Assembly: GCA_964654945.1 (NCBI GenBank)
Contig: CAZZLN010000033.1
Span: forward strand, 1 to 20,303
DNA: 20,303 nucleotides
Direction: 5' to 3'
DNA from: HGM11788 sp964654945
GTDB lineage: Bacteria > Bacillota > Clostridia > Lachnospirales > CAG-274
Below the pieces are notes generated by a model. That model was not told the DNA's origin. It was given only the letters and a program-made list of their open reading frames with translations, and did no database searches. Within the stretch, counting starts at the first letter, position 1, and every line of letters starts with the position of its first letter. Shown in pieces: positions 13,451 through 20,303 of the stretch. Made by a program: the position numbers and the translations under genes.

Positions 13451-14740
13451 ATGGCGTATTTTCCAATGTTTGTAGATTTAAAAAATAAAAAATGTCTTGT
13501 TATCGGCGGAGGAAGAGTTGCGAAAAGAAAGTCTGATACCCTTGTAGATTTTGGTGCAGAGGTTACAGTTATAGCTGCTGAAATATTATATGATTTTAAA
13601 AACTGCAATGTTATAAAAAAAGAATTTGAATTATCTGATATTAAAGATGATTATTTTATAACTGTGGCTGCTACAAATAACAGAATTATCAATAAACAAA
13701 TTTCCGATATTTGTCACAGTAAAGGAATAAATGTAAATACTGTTGACAGAGCTGAAGAATGTGATTTTATATTTGGCGCATCTTTTAGAAAAGAAAATAT
13801 GGTTGTAGCAGTAAATTCAGGTGAGAGCAATCCGTCAAAATCTAAAAAGGTTAAAAATGATATTATGAATTTTGTAAATACAATTAAAATAGGAACAAGA
13901 AAAAGCCGTCTTGCTAAAATACAGACCAATATTGTGGCAGAGCTTATAAAAGGTGCTGACAGCAGTATAAACTGTGAAATTGTAGAGCTTTCTGCATCAG
14001 GAGATAATAATATTGACAAAAGCCTTATGAAATTTGGCGGAAAAGGTGCCTTTACTGATGAATTTGAAAAGGCTATTATTGATGGCAGAATTGATATAGC
14101 AGTTCACAGCGGCAAGGATTTGCCTGTGGAGCTTTCAGACAATCTTGAAATTATAGCTACTCCCAAAAGAGAACAGGCTAATGATGTTCTTGTTACTATG
14201 AAAAATAAAAAGCTTTATGAAAACAGTATAATAGGCACAGGCAGTATAAGACGTGGAGCACAGCTTGATTATAAAACAAAGGATATAAGAGGAAATGTTG
14301 ATACAAGGCTTTTAAAAATGGAAAACGGCGAGTATGACGCAATTGTGGTTGCTCTTGCGGGATTAAAAAGACTTGGAATTGATAATCTTGAAAAATATGA
14401 TTATACTGTTTTTGACACAGATAATTTTTATCCTGCGCCATGTCAGGGAATAATTGCTGTTGAATGTCATAAAAATTCAAGGTTTAAAGAGCTTTTAAAA
14501 AAAATTAATGATTATGACACCTATTTATGCTTTATGGCTGAACGTCAGCTTTTATCTGAGCTTGGGCTTGGCTGTCAGATGCCTTTTGGTGCTTATGCCT
14601 GTATTAAAGGAAATAATATTGAACTAAAGGCTGTATATCTTGGAGAAAATAAAAAATATTTTAGCGGTATTGATAAAAAAGAAAATGCAGTTAAGCTTGC
14701 TGTGAGAATATCAGATATGATAAGGGAGAGTTTGCAATGA
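13451..14740 (+). CDS. hemC: Fused precorrin-2 dehydrogenase (short SirC) and hydroxymethylbilane synthase (HemC)
   Basis: This is one frame of 429 residues. Residues 1 to about 137 are a SirC/Met8p-type NAD domain with LVIGGGRVAKRK (16-27), VAATNN (72-77) and VNTVDRAEECDFIF (95-108) including Asp99, a candidate for the conserved catalytic Asp. Stand-alone SirC proteins are about 200 residues, and the C-terminal helical and dimer region is missing here. Residues about 145-429 are a complete HemC. It has IGTRKSRLA (147-155), HSGKDLP (219-225), GTGSIRR, RGNVDTRL, the APCQG motif, and Cys375 in GLGCQMPFGAYA for the dipyrromethane cofactor. HemC makes hydroxymethylbilane, and SirC oxidises precorrin-2 to sirohydrochlorin. 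The internal ATG at codon 139 has no good ribosome binding site, so separate translation of HemC is unlikely. The gene overlaps cobA-hemD by four bases (ATGA). Confidence 0.92.
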   Translation: MAYFPMFVDLKNKKCLVIGGGRVAKRKSDTLVDFGAEVTVIAAEILYDFKNCNVIKKEFELSDIKDDYFITVAATNNRIINKQISDICHSKGINVNTVDRAEECDFIFGASFRKENMVVAVNSGESNPSKSKKVKNDIMNFVNTIKIGTRKSRLAKIQTNIVAELIKGADSSINCEIVELSASGDNNIDKSLMKFGGKGAFTDEFEKAIIDGRIDIAVHSGKDLPVELSDNLEIIATPKREQANDVLVTMKNKKLYENSIIGTGSIRRGAQLDYKTKDIRGNVDTRLLKMENGEYDAIVVALAGLKRLGIDNLEKYDYTVFDTDNFYPAPCQGIIAVECHKNSRFKELLKKINDYDTYLCFMAERQLLSELGLGCQMPFGAYACIKGNNIELKAVYLGENKKYFSGIDKKENAVKLAVRISDMIRESLQ

Positions 14741-16104
14741 TTTATTTAGTCGGTGCAGGTATAGGCAGATGGGATTATATAAGTGTAAAGGGTTTGGAGC
14801 TTATAAAAATATGTGATGTAATAATATATGACAGGCTTATTGACAATAAGCTTCTTGATTTTGCAAGGACTGATTGTATAAAGCTGTATGCAGGAAAATC
14901 CACAGACAACCATTCATTAAAGCAAAGTGAAATAAATAAGCTTATTGCGGAATACGGAAAAAAATACAATATTGTTGTAAGGCTTAAAGGCGGTGACCCT
15001 TTTGTATTTGGCAGAGGGGGAGAGGAGGCAGAAGTCTGTATAGAAAATAATTTGCCTTTTGAATTAGTCCCCGGAATTTCATCATCAATCGGAGTTCCCG
15101 AATTATGCGGCATTCCTGTTACCTACAGGGCATTAAGTCAGGATTTGCATATTGTAACAGGGCATACTGCCAATAAAGATAATATAAACTACAAGGCTCT
15201 TGCAAATCTTAACGGCACACTTGTGTTTTTAATGGGTGTAAAAAATATAGGAAGAATTTCAGCAGAGCTTATAAAATACGGAAAGGATATAAAAACTCCC
15301 GTAGCATTTATAGAAAACGGGGGAACAAAAAATGAAAGAGTGTTAAAAACAACTCTTGAAAAAGCAGAAAGCTGTGTTAAAGAAAATTCAATTATTCCTC
15401 CCTCAATTATATTAATAGGAAAAACCGCTGCACTTGATTTTAAGCACAATAAAAAATCTGTTGCAATAATAGGAACGGAAAGCTTTAAAAAAAGACTTTC
15501 ACAAAAGCTTTATAACTATAATGTTATTGATGCGGGAACACTTTTGGTTAAAAAATATGATTTTAATATTGATTTAGAATGTGATATTATTGTGTTTACA
15601 AGCAGAAACGGCGTAAATATATTTATGAATTATTTAAAAGAAAATTCCATTGATATAAGAAAGCTTTATAATAAAAAATTTGCGGTTATAGGTAAGGGTA
15701 CTTATGATGCTCTTTGTGAATACGGAATATATGCAGATATTATGCCTGAAAAATATACTGCATCAGAGCTGTCAAAAAAGCTTTCGGAATATAATGGAAA
15801 AAAGCTTATATTAAGAGCGGAAAAAGGCTCTGATGAGCTTTACAGATATATTGATAATTATGCAGATATTAAAATATATGATATTATATATAAAGATTTT
15901 GAGGCTGCTGATACTGATTATATAATATTCGGCAGCTCATCAGCAGTTGATTATTACTGTTCAGCTTATAAAATTAATTCAAAAATTATTGCCATAGGAG
16001 AAATAACCGCAAAAAGGCTTTCAGAATTCGGCTATAATTCTTATGTTGCAGATGAATACAATATAGACGGTATAGTCAGAAAATTAGAGGAGATTGAAAA
16101 ATGA
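14737..16104 (+). CDS. cobA-hemD: Fused uroporphyrinogen-III C-methyltransferase and uroporphyrinogen-III synthase (CobA-HemD)
   Basis: Residues 1 to about 236 are CobA (SUMT), which methylates uroporphyrinogen III twice to precorrin-2. Residues about 241-455 are HemD, which cyclises hydroxymethylbilane. CobA marks are YDRLI (31-35), GKSTDNHSLKQSEIN, RLKGGDPFVFGRGGEEAE (82-99), VPGISSSIGVPELCGIPVTYR (111-131) and HIVTGH. The N-terminal SAM loop reads VGAGIGRWDYISVKG instead of the usual VGAGPGDxxLLTxKG. The Pro and the nearly invariant Asp are replaced by Ile8 and Arg11. HemD has FTSRNGVNIF, FAVIGKGT and FGSSSAV. CobA-HemD fusions are known in clostridia. Four-base ATGA overlaps with both neighbours indicate translational coupling. 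Confidence 0.92.
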   Translation: MIYLVGAGIGRWDYISVKGLELIKICDVIIYDRLIDNKLLDFARTDCIKLYAGKSTDNHSLKQSEINKLIAEYGKKYNIVVRLKGGDPFVFGRGGEEAEVCIENNLPFELVPGISSSIGVPELCGIPVTYRALSQDLHIVTGHTANKDNINYKALANLNGTLVFLMGVKNIGRISAELIKYGKDIKTPVAFIENGGTKNERVLKTTLEKAESCVKENSIIPPSIILIGKTAALDFKHNKKSVAIIGTESFKKRLSQKLYNYNVIDAGTLLVKKYDFNIDLECDIIVFTSRNGVNIFMNYLKENSIDIRKLYNKKFAVIGKGTYDALCEYGIYADIMPEKYTASELSKKLSEYNGKKLILRAEKGSDELYRYIDNYADIKIYDIIYKDFEAADTDYIIFGSSSAVDYYCSAYKINSKIIAIGEITAKRLSEFGYNSYVADEYNIDGIVRKLEEIEK

Positions 16105-17066
16105 AACGATTCAGAAGATTAAGAGCTACTCCGAATATGAGAGCTTTAGTAAGAGAAACAGATGTAAATATAAATGACCTTGTATATCCTGTTTTTGTTA
16201 CAGATGGTTACAATATTAAAAATCCTGTAAATTCAATGCCGGGTATTTATCAGTATTCAATTGACAGAATTGATGAAGAAATTGAAAGAGTTAATAAAAG
16301 CGGAGTAAAAGCAATTCTTATATTCGGCATACCGGCTCATAAGGATGAAAAAGCAAGTGAAGCTTATAATGACAATGGTGTAACCCAAAGAGCTATCAGA
16401 CATATTAAATCAGCATATTCCGATTTAATAATTATAGCTGATGTATGCTTATGTGAATATACTTCTCATGGTCATTGCGGTGTAATTTGCGGAGAGGAAA
16501 TTTTAAACGATGAAAGCCTTTTACTTATTGCAAAAACTGCTTTATCCCTTGCAAAAGCCGGAGCAGATATTGTTGCACCGTCAGATATGATGGATGGTCA
16601 TATTGAAGCAATAAGAAACATTTTAGATGAAAATGATTTTAAAAATACTCCTATTATGGCATATAGCGTAAAATATGCTTCGGCTTATTACGGACCTTTC
16701 AGAGATGCGGCAAATTCAGCACCTGAATTTGGTGACAGAAAGACTTATCAGCAGGATATTGCAAATTCTGCTGAAGCTATGAGGAAAATACAGGCAGATA
16801 TTGATGAGGGTGCGGATTTTATAATGGTAAAGCCTGCTCTTGCATATCTTGATGTTGTTAAAATGGCAAGGGAAAGGTTTGACTATCCTCTTGCGGCATA
16901 TAATGTAAGCGGAGAGTATTCAATGGTAAAAGCCGCTGCAAAGCTTGGCTGGATAGATGAAAAAAGAATTGTTATGGAAAATATGACGGCAATTAAAAGA
17001 GCAGGAGCAAAAATTATAATTACATATCACGCTCTTGATGTTGCCAATTGGCTGAAGGGGAATTAA
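16101..17066 (+). CDS. hemB: Porphobilinogen synthase (delta-aminolaevulinic acid dehydratase)
   Basis: HemB condenses two aminolaevulinate molecules to porphobilinogen. It has 321 residues, full length. RFRRLRATPNMRALVRET opens the protein. The zinc site is formed by Cys116, Cys118 and Cys126 (DVCLCEYTSHGHCG), so this is the cysteine-rich zinc-dependent class. The two active-site lysines are Lys191 (YSVKYASAYYGPFRDA) and Lys244 (IMVKPALAYLD), the latter forming the Schiff base. VAPSDMMDGHIEAIR (158-172) is also typical. GAGGAGA lies seven bases before the ATG, and its start overlaps the cobA-hemD stop by four bases. HemL follows after one base. Confidence 0.97.
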   Translation: MKRFRRLRATPNMRALVRETDVNINDLVYPVFVTDGYNIKNPVNSMPGIYQYSIDRIDEEIERVNKSGVKAILIFGIPAHKDEKASEAYNDNGVTQRAIRHIKSAYSDLIIIADVCLCEYTSHGHCGVICGEEILNDESLLLIAKTALSLAKAGADIVAPSDMMDGHIEAIRNILDENDFKNTPIMAYSVKYASAYYGPFRDAANSAPEFGDRKTYQQDIANSAEAMRKIQADIDEGADFIMVKPALAYLDVVKMARERFDYPLAAYNVSGEYSMVKAAAKLGWIDEKRIVMENMTAIKRAGAKIIITYHALDVANWLKGN

Positions 17067-17067
17067 T

Positions 17068-18345
17068 ATGAAATTTACAAATTCAGAAAATCTGTATAAT
17101 AAAGCTGTTAAGCTTATGCCGGGCGGAGTAAACAGTCCTGTCAGAGCATTTCTTTCAGTAAACAGAACACCTGTTTTTATAGATCATGGAAAAGGTGATA
17201 AAATTTATGATGTAGATGGAAATGAATATATAGATTATGTATGCTCATGGGGTCCCGGTATACTGGGTCATGCTCATAATGCTGTTATTGATGCAGTAAA
17301 AAAAGCCTGTGAAAAGGGACTTACATTTGGAGCTCCAACCAAAAAAGAAGTAGAGCTTGCAGAAATTATAAAATCAGTTATGCCCTCAATTGAAGTTATG
17401 AGAATGGTTAATTCAGGCACAGAAGCCACTATGTCAGCAATCAGAACCGCAAGAGGCTATACAGGCAGAGATATGATTTTAAAATTCAAAGGCTGCTATC
17501 ATGGTCATTCAGACGGACTTCTTGTAAAAGCCGGTTCGGCTGCACTTACATCGTCAGTGCCTGACAGTGCAGGTGTGCCTAAGTCATATACTGAAAACAC
17601 CCTTGTGGCAATTTATAATGATGAAAATTCAGTAAAAGAGCTTTTTGAAAAATACGGTAATAAAATTGCCTGTGTAATAGTTGAGCCTGTTGCAGCTAAT
17701 ATGGGTGTTGTGCCTCCAAAAGAAGGATTTCTGGAATTTTTAAGAAAAATAACAAATGACTATGGCTCAGTGCTTATTTTTGATGAGGTAATAACAGGCT
17801 TCAGACTGTCCCTTGGAGGGGCACAAAAGCTTTATAATATTATTCCCGATATGACCTGCCTTGGAAAAATAGTAGGCGGCGGTATGCCTATGGCGGTTTA
17901 CGGAGGGAAAAAAGACATTATGGATTATGTATCACCTGTGGGAAAGGTTTATCAGGCAGGCACTCTCTCCGGCAATCCTATTGCAACAACTGCCGGAATT
18001 GCAACATTAAAATATCTTATTGAAAATGAAAATATATATGATGAAATAGAGCTTAAAACATCAAAAATTGCTATGGCATTATCAAAAATAGGTTTAAGTG
18101 TAAATCAGGTTGGCTCTCTTTTATGCGGCTATTTTAATTCCGATATTGTAAATGACTATGACAATGCAGTTAAATCCGATACAAAAGCATATTCAAGGTT
18201 TTTTTCTTATCTTCTTGATAATGGAATTTATATTGCTCCGTCACAATTTGAAGCTATGTTTATATCATATGCTCACAGTGATGAAGATATTGAAAAAACC
18301 TGTCAAATTATATATGATTATGTTTACAATAAGAATTTATTGTGA
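17068..18345 (+). CDS. hemL: Glutamate-1-semialdehyde 2,1-aminomutase
   Basis: HemL is a PLP enzyme that converts glutamate-1-semialdehyde to 5-aminolaevulinate. It has 425 residues, normal for the family. LMPGGVNSPVRAF (16-28), VNSGTEATMSAIRTARGYTGR (114-134), GCYHGHSDG (142-150), FDEVITGFR (238-246) and the PLP-binding Lys267 in CLGKIVGGGMPM are all present. It is the last gene of the operon. Its TGA stop also forms the TGn part of the extended -10 of the next promoter. HemA and HemL belong to the same C5 route, where the unstable semialdehyde is thought to pass directly between them. Confidence 0.97.
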   Translation: MKFTNSENLYNKAVKLMPGGVNSPVRAFLSVNRTPVFIDHGKGDKIYDVDGNEYIDYVCSWGPGILGHAHNAVIDAVKKACEKGLTFGAPTKKEVELAEIIKSVMPSIEVMRMVNSGTEATMSAIRTARGYTGRDMILKFKGCYHGHSDGLLVKAGSAALTSSVPDSAGVPKSYTENTLVAIYNDENSVKELFEKYGNKIACVIVEPVAANMGVVPPKEGFLEFLRKITNDYGSVLIFDEVITGFRLSLGGAQKLYNIIPDMTCLGKIVGGGMPMAVYGGKKDIMDYVSPVGKVYQAGTLSGNPIATTAGIATLKYLIENENIYDEIELKTSKIAMALSKIGLSVNQVGSLLCGYFNSDIVNDYDNAVKSDTKAYSRFFSYLLDNGIYIAPSQFEAMFISYAHSDEDIEKTCQIIYDYVYNKNLL

Positions 18346-18351
18346 TATAAT
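18323..18351 (+). promoter_or_regulatory. Promoter of the YARHG lipoprotein-amidase pair
   Basis: TTTACA (18323-18328) and TATAAT (18346-18351) are 17 bases apart, with an extended -10 TGA at 18343-18345 that is also the hemL stop codon. Transcription would start near 18358, next to the AAAGGAG ribosome binding site, giving a leader of only about 17 bases. Confidence 0.6.
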
Positions 18352-18374
18352 ATTTTAAAGGAGTTGAAATATAA

Positions 18375-19121
18375 ATGAAAAAAGGGAAAATGTTAATATT
18401 GGCATATATTCTTGCCGCATCAATGCTTACAGGGTGCAGCGGCTTAGATTATATTAAAGATATATATGAAGATAAAAAAATCACAGAATCAGAAGATAAA
18501 ACAAATGGAGAAACAGAAGCAGAAGACGGCGATTACATTCTCCCGTCTGATACACAGGTCATTAATGAAATTGAATTGTCAAAGCTTAATGAAACAGAAT
18601 TAAGATATGCTTATGCAGAAGTATTTGCTCGTCATGGAAAAGCCTTTGAGGATGCAAACTGGACTAAATATTTTAACTCAAAATCATGGTATGTTCCTAA
18701 TCCAAGCTATAGTGACAGTGAACTTTCAGACCTTGAAAAAGAAAATGCCGATTATATTAAAAAATACATAAATGAGCATTATGAAACTACTACACAGCCT
18801 ACTACACAGGCACCGGCACAGCCGGTTATAATTCAGCAGCCTGCTAACAACACTCCGACCTATTCAGGCGACAGCAGTCAGATTATACCTGACAGCAGCT
18901 ACAGAAAGCTTACAAAAAGCGAGCTTGCAGGCTACAGCTCATCAACGCTTGCTCTTATAAGAAATGAAATTTATGCAAGAAACGGATATGTTTTCCAAAA
19001 AGAGTATTACAGAAATTATTTTGGTGCAAAATCCTGGTATTCACCAAATCCAAGTTTTAATGAAAGCTGGCTTAATTCAACTGAAAAATATAATGTTCAG
19101 CTTATAAAGAGTATGGAGTAA
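18375..19121 (+). CDS. Lipoprotein with two YARHG domains
   Basis: This is a predicted cell-surface lipoprotein of 248 residues. A lipoprotein signal ends in the lipobox LTGC with Cys21. An acidic stretch follows (about 38-52). The first YARHG domain (about 72-132) has the signature as FARHGKAF, then NSKSWYVPNPSYSDSELSDLEK. A Thr/Gln/Pro linker (about 137-160) leads to the second YARHG domain (about 182-246), with YARNGYVF and AKSWYSPNPSF. YARHG domains are extracellular and their ligand is not established. AAAGGAG lies 11 bases before the ATG. The next gene, a cell wall amidase, starts three bases after the stop, which suggests a role near the peptidoglycan. That is only a context inference. 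Confidence 0.88.
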   Translation: MKKGKMLILAYILAASMLTGCSGLDYIKDIYEDKKITESEDKTNGETEAEDGDYILPSDTQVINEIELSKLNETELRYAYAEVFARHGKAFEDANWTKYFNSKSWYVPNPSYSDSELSDLEKENADYIKKYINEHYETTTQPTTQAPAQPVIIQQPANNTPTYSGDSSQIIPDSSYRKLTKSELAGYSSSTLALIRNEIYARNGYVFQKEYYRNYFGAKSWYSPNPSFNESWLNSTEKYNVQLIKSME

Positions 19122-19124
19122 TTT

Positions 19125-19976
19125 ATGAAAAAATATATTATTATAATAATATTTCTGATAATAATAATTTTGGCACTTGCAGCTTTTATAGTATCAGGAA
19201 AAAGAATTGTTATATCTGATGACACTATTGAACAGACAACAGAGCTTAAAACCGAAACTGCTACAGAAGAAATAATATTTGACCCGTCTGTAGCATCGGG
19301 AACTGAAAAAACAACTGCTGTTGTATCAACCGAGAATATTCAGAATAATAAAATTATTGTTATAGATGCAGGTCACCAGAGCAAAGGCAATTCATCTCAA
19401 GAGCCTATAGGACCGGGTGCTTCACAGACAAAGGCAAAGGTTTCTTCAGGCACATCGGGAGTTTCTACCGGAGTTCCCGAATATGCAGTTAATTTGCAGA
19501 TAGCTCAAAAATTAAATACAGAGCTTAAAAACAGAGGTTATTCTGTTACTATGGTCAGAGATACAAATGATGTGGATATAAGTAATGCCGAAAGAGCTGA
19601 AGTTGCAAATAATTTAAGTGCAGATGCTTTTTTGAGAATACACTGTAACGGCGACGATAATCAAAGTGTTAAAGGCACTTTGACTATGTGTCAGACAGCA
19701 GACAATCCTTACTGCGGAAAATTTTATGAAGGCAGCAGAAAGCTTTCAGATTGTATTCTTACTGAAATATGTAAAAACACAGGCTCACAAAACAGAGGCG
19801 TTATAGAAACCGACACTATGAGCGGCATCAATTGGTGTCAGGTTCCTGTCACAATTATAGAAACCGGTTTTATGTCAAATCCCGATGAGGACAGACTCTT
19901 AAATGATGAAAGCTATCAGCTCAAGATTGTTAAGGGTATAGCAGACGGACTTGATAATTACTTTGCAGCTTTGTAA
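19125..19976 (+). CDS. Membrane-anchored N-acetylmuramoyl-L-alanine amidase (Amidase_3)
   Basis: The enzyme cleaves the amide bond between MurNAc and the stem peptide L-Ala outside the cell. It has 283 residues. One N-terminal hydrophobic segment (about 4-24) is an uncleaved anchor or signal. A Thr/Glu-rich spacer (about 31-70) precedes a complete Amidase_3 domain from about 76. Zinc ligands are expected at His84 (VIDAGHQ), Glu119 (VPEYAVNLQIA) and His173 (LRIHCNG). The catalytic Glu is Glu246 (IIETGFMSNPDED). A glycine/serine-rich insertion lies between the first His and Glu119. GGAG is spaced six bases from the ATG. It is in an operon with the YARHG lipoprotein. Nothing in the sequence decides between a role in division, sporulation or recycling. 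Confidence 0.94.
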   Translation: MKKYIIIIIFLIIIILALAAFIVSGKRIVISDDTIEQTTELKTETATEEIIFDPSVASGTEKTTAVVSTENIQNNKIIVIDAGHQSKGNSSQEPIGPGASQTKAKVSSGTSGVSTGVPEYAVNLQIAQKLNTELKNRGYSVTMVRDTNDVDISNAERAEVANNLSADAFLRIHCNGDDNQSVKGTLTMCQTADNPYCGKFYEGSRKLSDCILTEICKNTGSQNRGVIETDTMSGINWCQVPVTIIETGFMSNPDEDRLLNDESYQLKIVKGIADGLDNYFAAL

Positions 19977-20137
19977 ATTGGTGTTGTTGTTAAAAACAAA
20001 ATTCCAAGGGGTATAGAGAATAAGACCTATGCTGCTGTTTTGTGTATTGCACGTTAATTTGTTATGGTATGCAGCTTTAGAGCAGTATGAATATCTTTGA
20101 ATTTTAAGGATATATATAATATTCAGGAGGTGATATT

Positions 20138-20296
20138 ATGGATAAATATTTATGTGAGCCATGCGGGTATATATACGACCCTGAGGTTGGCGACCCTGAC
20201 GGCGGAATTGCTGCGGGAACTCCCTTTGAAAATATTCCGGAGGATTGGGTTTGTCCTGTATGCGGTTTAGGAAAAGAGTATTTTGTGAAAGTATGA
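20138..20296 (+). CDS. Rubredoxin
   Basis: Rubredoxin is a small iron-sulfur electron carrier with one Fe bound by four cysteines, used in anaerobes for oxygen and peroxide detoxification among other tasks. The frame encodes 52 residues, the standard size. Cys6 and Cys9 (CEPCGYIYDPEVGDPDGGI) and Cys39 and Cys42 (DWVCPVCGLGKEYF) form the metal site. Conserved aromatic and acidic residues (YIYDP, PEDWVCP) are present. The ribosome binding site AGGAGGTGA is near perfect (20125-20133). A TATAAT at 20115-20120 has no convincing -35 partner. It is separated from the amidase by 161 bases in which I see no gene or strong terminator. Confidence 0.95.
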   Translation: MDKYLCEPCGYIYDPEVGDPDGGIAAGTPFENIPEDWVCPVCGLGKEYFVKV

Positions 20297-20303
20297 TATT
20301 AAT

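Noticed and set aside
13865..13900. Internal start giving a separate HemC protein
   Set aside because: An ATG exists at codon 139 just before IGTRKSRLA, but only weak purine sequence precedes it, and the frame is continuous with the SirC domain.
20091..20120. Promoter for rubredoxin
   Set aside because: TATAAT at 20115-20120 is good, but no -35 box lies at a workable distance; TTGAAT is only 12 bases away. I note it without calling a promoter.

Overview
The window is AT-rich (about one third G+C in the stretches I counted) and looks like a chromosomal piece of an anaerobic gut or rumen clostridium, probably Ruminococcaceae/Oscillospiraceae-like. The clues are dockerin-bearing pectate lyases with Thr/Glu linkers, a meso-diaminopimelate cell wall gene (dapF), rubredoxin, a clostridial hem operon layout, AGGAGG ribosome binding sites and CCTCCCTTGCC-type intergenic palindromes. 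A run of exactly 100 N at 6596-6695 suggests a scaffolded draft or metagenome assembly.

Layout. 1-372: intergenic palindromic repeats with no gene. 416-1588: NAD-type malic enzyme with its own terminator. 4024 down to 1755 (minus strand): murG, a secreted stalk-domain protein and a DUF1275 membrane protein. The last is visibly richer in G+C than its neighbours. A minus-strand consensus promoter for murG sits back to back with a plus-strand promoter for two tandem paralogous secreted proteins (4158-6221 and 6307-8399). Each has a signal peptide, an N-terminal dockerin, a beta-sandwich-like domain and a PL9-type pectate lyase beta-helix. dapF and a small PAP2 phosphatase follow. A bidirectional terminator (9843-9887) separates them from miaB, which converges on the minus strand.

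11716-18345 is a compact tetrapyrrole operon: cbiL, hemA, a sirC-hemC fusion, a cobA-hemD fusion, hemB and hemL. Together these would take glutamyl-tRNA through aminolaevulinate, porphobilinogen and uroporphyrinogen III to precorrin-2 and sirohydrochlorin, then add the C20 methyl group of the corrin route. No late haem gene is present, so the likely products are corrinoid and siroheme precursors. The operon promoter overlaps a 15-bp palindrome that matches 14 of 15 positions of both the Fur and the PerR box.

After hemL a separate promoter, whose TGn element is the hemL stop codon, leads to a two-YARHG lipoprotein and an Amidase_3 cell wall hydrolase. The window ends with rubredoxin (20138-20296).

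I did not find a clearly unprecedented system. The strongest leads are the metal/peroxide-type box on the tetrapyrrole operon, the truncated-SirC/HemC fusion, the altered SAM loop of CobA, the tandem dockerin-PL9 enzymes with a long insertion before the catalytic lysine, and an orphan promoter-terminator pair that could make an RNA of about 65 nt.
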